From Morella rubra (lineage: Eukaryota; Streptophyta; Magnoliopsida; Fagales; Myricaceae): 64,000 bases of DNA. The translations under genes were made by a program, and so were the position numbers. Location of the stretch: assembly GCA_003952965.2 (NCBI GenBank), contig CM025855.1, forward strand, positions 36,827,546-36,891,545. Reading direction: 5' to 3'. The number at the start of each line of letters is the position of its first letter. Position 1 is the stretch's first letter. Positions 13,801-25,654 of this stretch are shown here, one piece after another. The notes below the pieces were generated by a model. It was not told the origin of the DNA. It was given only the letters and a program-made list of their open reading frames with translations, and did not search any database.

Positions 13801-14518
13801 TATAAAGACCTGGGTGAGATGTAATAAAAGCATGACTGCCTACACGTATGATGTTATAAGTACAGTTGATTATCATCGGAATCTCACAAAGACAGGCTAC
13901 CGATCTTTAATTTACAGGTGATGATTATAATGCATGACATTTCCTTTCTCTAGTTTTCTTTCATCTGTCACATGTGTTGAATTTCTTATATATGAAAATG
14001 AATTGGTCTTGTCACAGCGGAGATCAAGATCTCGGAATTCCGTATGTGGGTACCCTACAATGGATGAGATCTCTCAATATGACTGTCTATAATAAATGGG
14101 AGCCATGGTTTGTAGACGGTCAAGTTGCCGGGTTGGTATTTGATATTTGCAAAATTCCTCCGTCTCTTATCTTGCATGATTAAATTTTGTCTTCTTGCCT
14201 ATATGAAATTTGAGGTTGATCTCAGTTTAAACTTCATTTTATTGTTGTGACAGATATACAATGGAATTTAAGAACGATCAATACTATATGACTTACGCTA
14301 CGGTTAAGGCACGAAAGAAAAATTGCTCCCCTTATTTTTATTCTTTATACTATTCTTTTTTCCCTTTCTAAGGGATTTCAATGTTGATGACTTTGGATTA
14401 AAGTCGTTCTTTTTGTTTTCTACTTCAAATGTAGGGAGCGGGTCAAAGAGCTCCAGAGTACAAGCCTAAAGAAAGTTTTGCGATGGCAGACAGGTGGCTC
14501 GCCCATTACGCTCTCTGA
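10843..14518 (+). CDS. SCPL-2: serine carboxypeptidase-like (acyltransferase-type) protein, intact frame, catalytic His replaced by Gln
   Basis: Fourteen exons: 10843-11015, 11127-11272, 11638-11714, 11810-11932, 12186-12288, 12790-12827, 12926-13027, 13151-13237, 13373-13531, 13638-13709, 13796-13917, 14018-14131, 14254-14308 and 14435-14518. They total 1455 nt, giving 484 residues plus TGA, the usual SCPL length. A hydrophobic signal peptide spans about residues 15-35, fitting entry to the secretory route. GGPGCSS is at about 92-98, GDSYSG at 190-195 (nucleophile Ser192) and SGDQD at 401-405 (Asp403). The C-terminal APEYKP motif and the WVRCN block fit clade IA SCPL acyltransferases (sinapoyltransferase relatives). 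The expected His of GGGHT is Gln461 (GAGQR), so hydrolase or acyltransferase chemistry is probably lost. Introns 4 and 13 have GC donors. AATAAA is at 14635-14640. Confidence 0.88.
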
Positions 14519-14939
14519 TCTAGCTAGCAGCCCAGCTTGGAGCAAATCTTTGCATCGATCTCATGTTCAAGCCGGAAAGTTGTTGCATTGCAAGCTCTCT
14601 CTGAAAAACTAAAGACGATTGATGTGATTTGTGTAATAAAAATTCTGTGAAGGAAGAAAATTAATTTACTCTATAAAGTGGGCCCTTAGTTATCAGGCAG
14701 AAAATAACAGTAATGAAATAATATATTTTCTGCAGTAGTAGACCACCCTTATTAGATAATATCACAGCTTCACAAGGATCAGATCGTGCCAGACTTGGGA
14801 TTTACGTTTATTTTTTCTTTTGTTTCCTTTAACTTCTATGATCTATTTAATATTTTACCAGACTTACGACTCACAAGTAATTAGAGAGAGCAAAACAAAT
14901 AATACAGGGTAAAAGCAGCCTTTTTATTTTAGCGAAAAA
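14519..14939. other. 3' flank of SCPL-2
   Basis: Holds the 3' UTR with a polyadenylation signal at 14635-14640, then AT-rich sequence without a recognisable gene. Confidence 0.5.
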
Positions 14940-15860
14940 TACCCTTTGGCCTTTGAACTCTTGGCTATCAGGTACTGACACTAAATACCTAATTTTTCAA
15001 TTTCGTGACATTGAGCCCATAAACTTTTAAAATTCATCGATTTGCACTCTATAGCCGAATTAACCGTTAAGTCTACGATAAATACTTACGTGTCATATAC
15101 GTGATTCACTCTCATTGTTATGTCCATTTTGCCCTTTGAAAAAAATACACTTAGCACCTATAATTATGAGGGGACTGACACTTTGCATTCCAACTCGTCT
15201 TCCAATTTCGTGAAAATTTCGTTGACTTACAACTCACAAGCCAATTGATACTTAAATACATGTCGCCCATGTTATTCACTGATACAAATCATGAAGTTTT
15301 TTTAATCGTAGTGTTTCACTGACGTGATTTGTTTATTATTTATTTCTCTAGTTTGTTTCCTAGATTGTAGTTCATCAGTTGCATATTTAGAATTTGGAGC
15401 AATTTCATCTTTGACATTTTTTTAAAAAAACTTTGAAGCGATTCCAATTACTGGGAGATTCTGTGTTTTTTTCCCTCTCGACTGTCAACTTGTTGTTAAA
15501 TCATGAGGCTTTGCACATAACAAATTTACTGTCGCATTTAACAGTTAATTCGCTTTGTGGAGTGCAAATTGACAAAAATGTCATGAAATTGGAAGATAGG
15601 GGTGCAAAGTGTCAATACTCTCATATTTGGGGGTTTCAAAGCGTCTTTTTTTCCAAATGGCAAAATGGGCATAACAAACGGAAGTGAATCACAGGGATGG
15701 TACGTGGATATTTACCGTCACATTTAATAGCTAATTCGGCTATGAGGTGCAAATCGACAAATTTTAAAAATTCATGTTGGTATTTAGAATTTGGAGCAAT
15801 CTTTGACAAAAAAAACTTGAAGCGATTCCAATTACTGGGAGATTCTGAGAGTGCAAAGTG
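14940..15860. repeat. Nested inverted and direct repeats (fold-back, MITE-like debris)
   Basis: The block 15031-15140 is the imperfect reverse complement of about 15655-15770. Both arms share words such as AATTCGGCTAT, TGCAAATCGA, GTGAATCAC and GGGCA(A)AATGG. In addition 15385-15463 and 15780-15850 form a direct repeat around GATTCCAATTACTGGGAGAT. The text on gene-like TTGAGCCC and TGGACA words resembles the other MITEs of this window. No transposase is seen, and exact ends and target duplications could not be fixed. Confidence 0.6.
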
Positions 15861-16277
15861 TAACTTACACTTTATTTTATTTAGACAAGTAATCAATATT
15901 AAATATTTATTTACCAAAAAAAAAAAAAATGGGCAAAAAAAAAAAAAAAGCATTCAAATCTTTCATTTCCTGCGGAAATTCAAAATTATAATTACGCAAT
16001 AAAATTATAATAGTCGGCAAAAAAGGCTACTGCGGTGAAGCAGCGACAGCAAGAATTGTCGCAACAATTATCCTGATCCGTGTTGTGTTCGATTTATGGA
16101 TGGTGGACTGGGGAGTCCTCATTGCAGAAGGGAACAGCACTGTTACTGAAATAATTGCTGTGTGTGTGTGTATATATATATATCGCATTTAATACTATAT
16201 CCAATCCGCTTAGCGAAAGAAGAAAGAGAAGACTATATACAATCCCAACTTTACCAACTGATACGAGTCATCTAGCA

Positions 16278-16587
16278 TCAACGCCTTCACATGGTCGATG
16301 GTTCTACGTTTCGGTGGCTCTGACCTTCAGTTGAAAAAGACAACTCATGCATGCGACTCTCTGGTGATCAAGTACTGAACCAATCGTTGCTATCTAACTT
16401 TTTGGGGTTGCTATGCCGAATATAACAGAAGTATCTAACATTCTAAGCATTTAGTATATATTTTTTAATTTTTCTAGCTACCACGAGCTCTAACCTTATA
16501 ATTAGAACTTGATCCATACAGAGATACGTGTGATTAAACAGGCAAAGACAGGATTTCATCCGTCGAAAAAACAGAGAAGTTGTAGAA
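16278..16587. repeat. SCPL upstream block, copy 2
   Basis: Diverged, shortened partner of the block before SCPL-2. It ends at the SCPL-3 start codon and shares the GCTCTGACCTTCAGTTGAAAA and CTCTCTGGTGA words. Confidence 0.7.
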
Positions 16588-19500
16588 ATGGCATCACATC
16601 AGCAAAGCTTGAGAAGTATGTTCAGTTCCAGTACTGCTCTCATCGCTTTCCTTTGGCTGCTTCCTTTCGTTTCATTTGCTCTATTGGACATTGCTAAGTC
16701 CCAGTCAATCGTCGAGACACTGCCAGGGTTTCCGGGTAAACTTCCATTCAAACTTGAAACTGGGTAAGTAATACGTCTAGTCAGTACTTTTTTGTCCCTT
16801 CTTCTTTATTTCGTCCATAGATAATTTGAAGTCAGTCAATCCGCTGCTTTGGCTTAATTGCATCTGTGTCAATTGACAGATACGTGGGAGTGGGGGAAGC
16901 GGACGATGTGCAACTATTTTATACTTCATTGAATCCAGGGGAACCCAAAGAAGGACCCTCTGATTCTTTGGCTTACAGGCGGCCCTGGTTGTTCTAGTCT
17001 CACTGGACTGGTTTACGAAATTGGTAGAGTACTAATTCTCACTGTTTTCTTTCTAATTCTTTTCTTTATTTTACCCTGCAATGTTACCGTCCTTCCCTCC
17101 CTAAGTCAGCCATCCTAGAGTTCTCTAAAAACATACGATGATGTGATATTTTATACAAATATAAAACATAACGTGATGGGACTGTAAAAAAACACTTCAT
17201 TTTATAGCACCAGGTAGTTTCTGTCACTTTCAACTCCCAGCATACTTGGACCATCTGAGATAGAGGCGAAGTTAATGCAAAAGAGGGGCTACCAAACTTT
17301 TACATGCGTTGTTTTTAAAATTTTAATAAAATTTTGTATTGTTTTTTTATAAAAAAATATTATTAAAATTTAGTGAATGAATGATAAAAATAAAAGTAAA
17401 ATTTTGAAATGTATTTATATAAGTAAAATTTTAATAAAATCTTATGAAAATTTTTGTTTAATAAATACTATGTTAATCTTTTCGTTTTATTGCCGATTGT
17501 CATTTCCAGAATCCAACCTCTTTTCGCTTTTCTTAATTTTTATGTTTAGGCATTTTATTTTTGGGCCCGGAGATGCCTTAAAGTACTGAACATTCCGCAC
17601 TCTGATGTAGGTCCCTTGGAATTTAATTATGATGATTTCGATGGGAATCTACCAACATTTGTTTTGAAGCCATATTCGTGGACACAGGTGTATCATCAGC
17701 TCATATATAGTACTTACATGCTCTCTATGCATATCAATTCATTTTGATTGTTAAGACTAAAGACACGTATCTCTATCTGGCCTCTTTAATTTTCAGGTCG
17801 CCAATATTATATTTTTAGATGCTCCTGTTGGGACAGGATTTTCCTATGCAAAAACCTCCCAAGGTTATAAAATCACCGACAAAATCTCGGCAACACAAAC
17901 CTATGAATTTTTGAGAAAGGCGAGTGTAATTTTAAGAAAGAATGAGAATTTCCTTGCTTAAGATAAGGTTGGACTGAAAAAATCTAAACCATTTGGTTTT
18001 CAATTAAGTTGATAGAGAATTATTATTATTAGACCATGCTGTATAAGTATTAAATTAAGACCAATCACGATGCTATACATAATTAATATCTTACTGTAAT
18101 CTAAAACACGTACTAATGGTTTGACCTTGGAAAGAAATAGTTCCCTGAGACTTAATTATATATAACGGAAATTATTCTAAGTGGCGCTTGTCTTTGATTT
18201 GTGACACAGTGGCTGCTGGATCACCCACAGTTCATGTCGAATGCACTTTATGTAGGTGGTGATTCTTATTCAGGCATCCCCGTTCCAATCATCGTTGAGG
18301 AAATACATAATGGTACGTTATGGGCTGTGAGGACCAACCTGATTTAGTTACAGAGATCTGTCCGTGCCATTGCACCTTTTTCGTTTTGCTTCCATTTTCC
18401 ATCTCTTTTAAGGGCATAAAAATCTATATCTCTTCTTCTTTTTTAGATGGAACTTATAGTTTCTTCTTATGTTTGGACGCTCAAAAATAGAGAAAAAAAA
18501 TTTCACTAAAAAAATTTACTTTTTGGGGTTAGTAAAGATTTTATTGACTTTTATAAGGTTTATAAAAAGTGGGTAGAAAATTCAAAAAAATGCTAGGTTG
18601 GAGATAAATTTTTTATTGAAAATTTGTAAAAAAAAAGTGTGAAAAAGATGATAATTTGATAAAAAAATTTTAATGAGAAAGTATTTGAGTTGGTGAAAAA
18701 GTAAGGAGATAGATAATTTAATAGATTTTTTAAAATAAAAATGTGTTGGGATTTGTGAAAAAATATATGTTAAAAAGTGTGGAGAGATGATTTAATTCGA
18801 GAATGGTAAAATAAAATTTTTAAATTTGTTGACCAAAACTTTGAAATTTTGTTGTTTAGCAACAAAGCTTTCAAAAAAACAAATTGTGTTGCGAAATATG
18901 GGTGAATCATTGCATCTCTTAGAGACCAGTTTAATTTTTCATTTTTCGTATTTTCTTGCAGGTAATAGTGTCGGACATGTGCCGTTCATTAAGCTAAATG
19001 TAAAGATTTTCTTCACAGAGCTAGTTTGATACTTTTAGATTCCAAGTTTTCAGTTCCTCGTATCTCACTAAATCAAGGATTCAATAAACTGGAACCAGGG
19101 ATACTTGCTTGGAAATCCAGTAACAGATCGTCGTGTTGATGACAAATGCACAAGTCGACTATGCTCATCGTGTGGCACTTATATCAGATGAGCTCTACGC
19201 GGTAAATCACCCGGGAACTGCGTCGAATGCCTACACTAATTTTGTTCTCTCTTCTAGCTAGTTAATTAACAATACATTATGTCGATCACAAAAAAATATT
19301 ATACTATAATTTGTGTGTTTTGTCCAAATTTTCAGTCAGTCAAAACAAATTGTGAAGGAGAGTATGTGGCTGTAGATCCAGATAACGTACAATGTCTGAA
19401 AGATCTTGAAGCTGTCACGGAGGTGAGAAAACAAGTACTATCAAACTTGGATATATATGATGCTCAATAATATTGAAATTATTTAGTTGATCATTTGCTA

Positions 19501-20754
19501 TCAATTTAAAGTTTAATGGATAACTAGCTATTGATGTATTATATTTGATCACTAGTATAGTCAACTAGTAAATGTCGATCACAAGCATTCAGAATGACTA
19601 ACTTATTGTACTTGTAGTGCCTTGACAAAGTTCAAACTGCCCACATTTTGGAACCTAAATGTCGACTAATCTCCCCAAAATCAAATGGAATGGAGTGGGA
19701 TGAAGCACTTGTTCAGGAAAATCCTGCGGAGACGCTTCTTTCATTGTCTAAAGCTCCAAACTTATGGTGCCGGGTAAACCAAATTTTCGTTCTTCTCTCC
19801 TTCTCTTGCTCAAATGAACGAGTACAATTGCATTAATGTTTATGGTAAACTTACTTAATTTCTCTGTAGAGTTATACTTATGTGCTTTCATACATTTGGG
19901 CCAACGACAACAACGTACAAAATGCTCTTCACGTCAGGAAGGTAGTGCTGTTACTTTTTCTATTCAACAGAATCCAAGTGCGGAAAAAAGAAAAATTACT
20001 TCTTGTTGTTTTGATTGCCAACAGGGGACTATAAAGACCTGGGTGAGATGTAATAAAAGCATGATCGCTGCCTACCGTATGATGTTATAAGTACTGTTGA
20101 TTATCATCGGAATCTCACAAAGACAGGCTACCGATCTTTAATTTACAGGTCATGATTATAATGCATAACATTTCCTTTCTTAGTTTTCTTTCATCTCTCC
20201 CATGTATTGAATTGCTCATATAAAATGAATTGATCTTGTCACAGCGGAGATCAAGATCTCAACATTCCGTATGTGGGCACCCTACAATGGATAAGATCCC
20301 TCAATATGACTGTCTATAATAAATGGGAGCCATGGTTTGTAGAAGGTCAAGTAGCCGGGTTGGTATCTGAAATTTGCAAAATTCCTCCGTCTCTTGCATG
20401 CCTTGCATGATCAAATTTTGCCTTCTTGCCTATATGAAATTCGAGGATGATCTCAGTTTAAACTTCATTCTATTTTGTGACAGATACACAATGGAATTCA
20501 AGAACGATCAATACTATATGACTTACGCTACGGTTAAGGCACGAAAGAAAAACTGCTCCTCTTATTTTGATTCTTTATGCTATTCTTTTTTTTTTCTCCT
20601 CTCCAAGGGATCTCAATGTTATTCGCTTTGGATTAAAAGTCGTCCTTTTTGTTTTCTACTTTAAATGTAGGGAGGGGGTCACACAGCTCCAGAGTACAAG
20701 CCTAAAGAATGTTTTGCCATGGCGGAGAGGTGGCTCGCCCATTATTCTCTATGA
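16588..20754 (+). pseudogene. SCPL-3: serine carboxypeptidase-like gene with frame-breaking indels
   Basis: Closest relative of SCPL-2, with the same 14-exon plan: 16588-16763, 16880-17023, 17611-17687, 17797-17919, 18210-18312, 18962-18999, 19099-19201, 19336-19422, 19618-19773, 19870-19941, 20025-20148, 20245-20358, 20484-20538 and 20671-20754. Compared with SCPL-2, exon 2 has lost two single bases (near 16918 and 16935), which puts TAG 16995-16997 just before GGPGCSS. Exon 7 has gained one base near 19142, and exon 11 has a net gain of two near 20065-20078. All triad codons survive (GDSYSG, SGDQD, GGGHT) and so does the C-terminal [10 protein letters not shown]. As printed it is a pseudogene. 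Since the indels are single bases, sequencing error cannot be ruled out. Introns 4 and 13 have GC donors. A CACTA transposon begins 54 bp after the stop. Confidence 0.82.
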
Positions 20755-20820
20755 CCTAACAGTCTTATCTGCAACTTTCGATCAATAATCAGAGATTCAA
20801 GCCGGATACACTACTAGAAA

Positions 20821-20879
20821 ATTGACTTTTAGTGACGAAATTTTCGGTGACAAATTGAATTTCGTCACTAAAAGTCAAT
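20821..20879. repeat. Terminal hairpin, left end of CACTA-1
   Basis: Perfect 22-bp arms at 20821-20842 and 20858-20879 (starting ATTGACTTTTAGTGACGAAA) with a 15-nt spacer. The arm begins inside the terminal inverted repeat itself. Confidence 0.9.
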
Positions 20880-21029
20880 TTTTAGTGACAAAATGCTATT
20901 TTCGTCACAAAAAAGGTTTTTTCGTGACGAAATTACTTTTCGTCACCAATTTCGTCACTAAAGGTTTTATTTGTGACGAAATAAAATTGTTGTCACTAAA
21001 AGTTAATCTTTTGGTGACGGAAAGTTTCG

Positions 21030-22035
21030 TCACCCGATCATCGGTAATACACCGATCGATCGGTATCGTAACCGTCTGCAAATACGAAAGCGATCGATCG
21101 TCAATATATGACGATCGATCGGTAAGCGTAACGTCCTTTTTTCGAATCGCCGTTCAACGAATGGGAAGACGCCACGTGTTAGAACATAGCGATCGATCGG
21201 CACAAACGATTATATGAAACCGCCGAAGTCATTTTTACCGGTTATCTCTCCACGAAATCTCTCGAATCCTCTCAAAGTGCAAGGAGCCATTTCGTGCTGC
21301 ATTGTCTTCCAAAGTGCGTGGAATCATCCTTCATTGTCTTCTACGTCAAAGGTACGTACTTATATTGTTTTTTAAGCAATATTAAGCGGTTGTTCAAGCG
21401 AATTTTTAGTTTACGTTTTCTAATTTGCTATATCATCCATTTAGGACCGTAAAATATATTTATTTTATTGTTGATGCATGTTTTAAGAGTTTAGGATTGT
21501 TTTGGGATCAATTTTGGGTGATTTTGGGCCTGTTTTGGGGTTTTGGAACGCCTGTGTGTATTTGTTCCCATAACGATCGATCGCCTCCATTGGCGATCGA
21601 TCGGTGTGTAAGTGGTAGGTCAAATGATCGATCGGTTAAATTCACCGATCGATCGCTGAATTTGGTACGGAGCGATCGATCGTCTCCTCGAAACTGTGCG
21701 TTTCAATTCGGGCGATCGATCGTTTATATAGACGATCGATCGGTATCGATCGATCGCTTACACCTAAGCGATCGATCGGTAAGCTACAATGTGAAGCGTA
21801 CCGTTTTGATTAAGCGGCGATCGATCGCATTTGTGGCGATCGATCCCTTAGTGATACTGTGCGTTTGGTTGCATGGACGATCGATCGTCTGTGCACTGAA
21901 ACGCGTCTTTTAACCGATAGCGTTCGATCGGTCAAATTGATTGATCGATCGCCATTTAACGATGATCGAATCGGTAATCGATCGTTAGATCGATCGGTAT
22001 ATTTAGTGATCGATCGCTATTGATGGATCGCTTTT
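21030..22035. repeat. Left subterminal array of CGATCGATCG palindromes
   Basis: About 18 copies of GATCGATC, mostly inside the 10-bp palindrome CGATCGATCG, occur in roughly 1 kb with spacers of 5-60 bp and variable edges (A/G/C before, G/T/C after). In En/Spm the transposon protein TNPA binds short subterminal repeats; by analogy these may be the binding sites. That role is inference. Count is by eye. Confidence 0.85.
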
Positions 22036-22149
22036 TGTTTCAACTTCATTAATAATTACGTGATTGTGATTACTTTTTTTTAAAAGTAATACGTTATTGT
22101 GATTGCTTATTAACACATATTTATATACAACTTTTGCAGTATACATAAA

Positions 22150-23395
22150 ATGTCAGGAGTTAAGCGTGCACGCACAACGAGAACCGGGACGGGATCGTCG
22201 TCCCAAGAGCAGGAAGTCGCTGATCCAATGATGACCTTGGAGAGGCGAATGGAGTACCTGAGGGGGCGGCCAGTGGCCAAAGAGCGTCCTGTGACGCTCT
22301 CTGATTTTGACCAGTTATTGTACGAGGAGCACTCCCTCTACCAGCTCTTCGAGTACCAGGGATTTCTTCATCAGCTCTCGTGGACTGAGGGGTTTTGTGG
22401 ACGCAGTTGTGCAAGATTTCTTCTGTGCACTCGTCTCGGTAGATAGAGCACCTGAGGTGCAAGGCGTGCAGTTCTTATTCTCGGCAGACGTCATTGCCGA
22501 TTTCTTAAACTGCCCCCGGCCCGAGAGCCCCTGTTTCCCGGCGGTACCCCTGAATGATGAACAGAGGACATCAGAGCAGGATTTGTGGACGCTGATGACT
22601 GGGAAGACCTCTGCAGTGGTGGGCAGCATAATTAAGCAGAGTGAGTTCAGTGAGTTTTGGCGGATTTTGCACCTTATCTGGACGCCGAACGTCGATGGCA
22701 GAACTCATTCCACCGAGTGTCCGTTCACGAGAGCTCAGTGCATGCTCTTACTGGGTCAGCAGACGCGGATAGATTTTCCGTTGTACATGTTCGAGCTGAT
22801 TATGGATGAGGCTTGGGAAATTAAGGAATATAGCCTCCCATACGGCGTGTTTCTGACTCAGTTCCTCATTTCTCGGGGAGTCGTGATCGCTGCCTCGGAT
22901 ACACGTAAGGAGGTTAAGAGTGCGCTGAACAAGTTCACTCTGTCCAGGAGCCGGGGCCAGGAGGGGGCATTGACTCGACGGTTCGCTCGTAGAGCAGCAG
23001 CGGCCGTAGAGGAGGCATCACGGCCTTCGACATCAGCGTCAGAGGCACCTATGGAGACGGGAGCACCTGCAGTGCCTCCTCCATGGGTGGCCCAGCTATT
23101 TGCGGACTTCGACAGCCGTGTCGGCGCGACTATGAAGGCCACTCTACAGCCTGTTGAGAGGCAGATGCAGTCATTAGAGGAGCAGCTGAAGGAGCTCCGG
23201 ACCGCCTTCGATGGGGAGTGCACTGTGACAATGCTGCGCAACAAGTCGGTCGTGGCTCATATGGCGGACGTCAACGAGCAGCTGGAAGAAATTAAAAAGA
23301 CTCTGGATGATTTCAAGATGGAGGCAGATCCACAGAGGATTCCCGGAGATATTCCTGATGACGTGGCCACTTTCCGTGATGCTGTTCGACGTTGA
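22150..23395 (+). pseudogene. Plant transposon-associated protein gene (PF20167-like), one frameshift
   Basis: An ATG at 22150 opens a frame beginning MSGVKRARTTR. Near 22390 (a GGGG run) the frame must shift to continue in the 22307-23395 frame, ending TGA 23393-23395, about 415 residues in all. The N-terminal half has the look of the 'putative plant transposon protein' domain (stretch VVQDFFCALVSV...VQGVQFLFSADVIADFL). The C-terminal third has an Ala/Ser-rich linker, a PPPWVAQLF segment and a coiled coil (about the last 100 residues, with Leu/Glu heptads). Function of this family is unknown. A decayed relative sits in the second CACTA element at 37900-38600, so it is a regular passenger of this element type. 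GC-rich relative to its surroundings. Confidence 0.7.
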
Positions 23396-23714
23396 TGAGT
23401 TTTTATGTTATTTTTTATATCTATTTGGGACATACATTTTGATTTATGGTTTTATTTATCTGTTTGAGACATTTGTGTTTATTTGGATTTGTTTTTTTAT
23501 TTACGTATTTGAGACATTTCTGTTTATCTGTGGATATGCAGAAGAAACTTTGATTACATTTACGTGTTTTTCTATTTGTATTTCTTTATCGACACTTATA
23601 TAAGTAAAATGACCAATATACCCTTTGGTCGGCAAAAATAACGAAATAAGTGGTTTATCAAATAACTAATATAAAGAATTTAACAAGAAATCGTTTTTTA
23701 TTTTTCTGTTTTGC

Positions 23715-24985
23715 AACTAAATACACCGATCATCGGTAATGCACACCGATCCATCGGTGTTATCCGTCGTCGTTTGGGTGCACTAACCGATCGATCGATC
23801 GTATATCGATCGCTACATAGTTTTTCATCTAACCCTCATTTTTTTAATAATGTGAGTTTAAATGATTAGAAACATAGAAATATATATTAACAAAGTATGT
23901 TAGATGTATTTAGATTACATAAAAACATATCAAGTACATATCATTAATTTTTAAGAAAGCATGTATAAGTTATACATGTTGCAACATAGATGCATTTTGT
24001 TTGTGTTAGTATGAGTAAGGTATTAAGATGTTAGAAATTAGTGACATAACGCTTATTTAACACATGATTATAATTTATCAGTATGAGGTATGCATTAATA
24101 TGATATTATAAGTAAATTAATTTTAATAATTAAGTCATTTGTTAGGCTAAAAACTATTTTTAATAATTAGGTTACCAATCGATCGCGTTATTGGCGATCG
24201 ATCGGTACATAACGGTGTCGTTTAATATTTTGGTACCAATGGATCGTTAATTTTGGGTCTTCATACGACGTCGTTTTTATTCTCGTCAACGATCGATCGG
24301 TCTAAAATCTGGGGGAAATTTTATGGTTGGTACCGATCGATCGGTAATATTACCGATCGATCGATGTTTATCGCGCTTGAAATGCCAATGCTCTAAAGCC
24401 GTGGGTGAAGCAAAAACACACCCACGGCAAGAGGAAACTAGAGACTCGCGGCAAGGAGCCATTTTTCCTTTAATTTTGTCTAAATACCGTCCTTTTTAGT
24501 TGTGAGAGTGTTTAGAAGTCCTTAAGGTTAAGCCCAAGCTCAAATTCATTGGTTTTTTAACCGGGTGAGTATTGAAAAATTTGGGCGACATTTGTGAGAT
24601 TTTGGTGTGAATTTAGTTCGTTTTGGTCTACATTTCGTGCAAAAGGTAATATCCTCAACCTACACTACGATTTTTGAATGATTTCGTCGGTTATTTGGTG
24701 TTATTTTTATTTTTCTATTCGTGGGTGTTGTGGATTGGATTTGTGTTGATTAGAGCTTCTTAGAGTATTTTTAATATGTATATTAGAATTAGTATTGCAT
24801 GAGGATGATTTGTGAGTGTTTTGGGCGTGGATTTGAGTGTGTGGGAGGCTGGCAAGCTGTTTTGTCGATCTGGGTTACTCATCGATCGATCGATTTGTTA
24901 GATGGAGGTTCAGCGATCGATCATCTTTATATGACGATCGATCGGTATTGAAAGATCGATCGTCTATAGTATCGATCGATCGCTG
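23715..24985. repeat. Internal arrays of CGATCGATCG palindromes
   Basis: Clusters near 23725-23815, 24178-24370 and 24885-24985, about a dozen copies in total, lie between the passenger gene and the tnp2 gene. The words CGATCATCGGTAAT and CACCGATC at 23727-23760 repeat those at 21035-21065, suggesting a duplicated end segment or a promoter-proximal array for the transposase gene. Confidence 0.75.
24398..24428. repeat. Perfect 10-bp hairpin
   Basis: GCCGTGGGTG at 24398-24407 and CACCCACGGC at 24419-24428 form a 10-bp stem with an 11-nt loop. It lies in the non-coding leader upstream of the tnp2 gene. Role unknown. Confidence 0.7.
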
Positions 24986-25654
24986 GTTAGGGCAGATTGC
25001 AAGTTATTGACCTTGTGTAGCATTTATTATATTCTCATATTTATTTATTGAAGTGCTTGAGTTCTGAAAATGAATCATGAAGTTTGAGAAGCTGGAGGAT
25101 GATTACAGGAGTGTTTTTTTTAATAGTGATACATGTATAATGTTTGAGCTTTATATTTAATGTTTGATTATTGAAGTGCTTGAGTTCTGAAAATAAATTA
25201 TGGAGTTTGAGAAGCATGGAGGATGAATATTGAGTGTTTTTGACTTGTTATTTTTGTTTATCGCGTAATAACCCTTGAATTGTCCACAATATGGACAGTT
25301 TGAGATTGTGTATTCGTGGTTGGACGAGTTCGGTACTTGTGTCCTGTCCTGTCTTGGAGGAAATTCGGTATCATCTACCTTTTGTCTTCTGGGTATACTA
25401 CTAGCATTGGTGTATGACGTCATACAACTATCGTTGATGACGTTTGCCTCCAACGCTGGTGCGTGTATTTGGGGACTGGGGGGAGATGCTGCCGAATTTT
25501 TTTCGAGGTATGGATGGACACAAGTTGAACTGATGTTCAACTCCAAATGCACAATCTTGAATGGGATAGGACCTATCAGCTGGGCTTAAAGTCAAGTTAC
25601 AATGATTGGGTGTTTATGAATTACTTAATTTGTATATTTTTTAGATTGGTGGCG

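Noticed and set aside
21030..22035. GATC-rich array as a possible CRISPR or tandem satellite
   Set aside because: Units are 10 bp, spacers are irregular and of no fixed length, and the setting is a plant CACTA subterminal zone.
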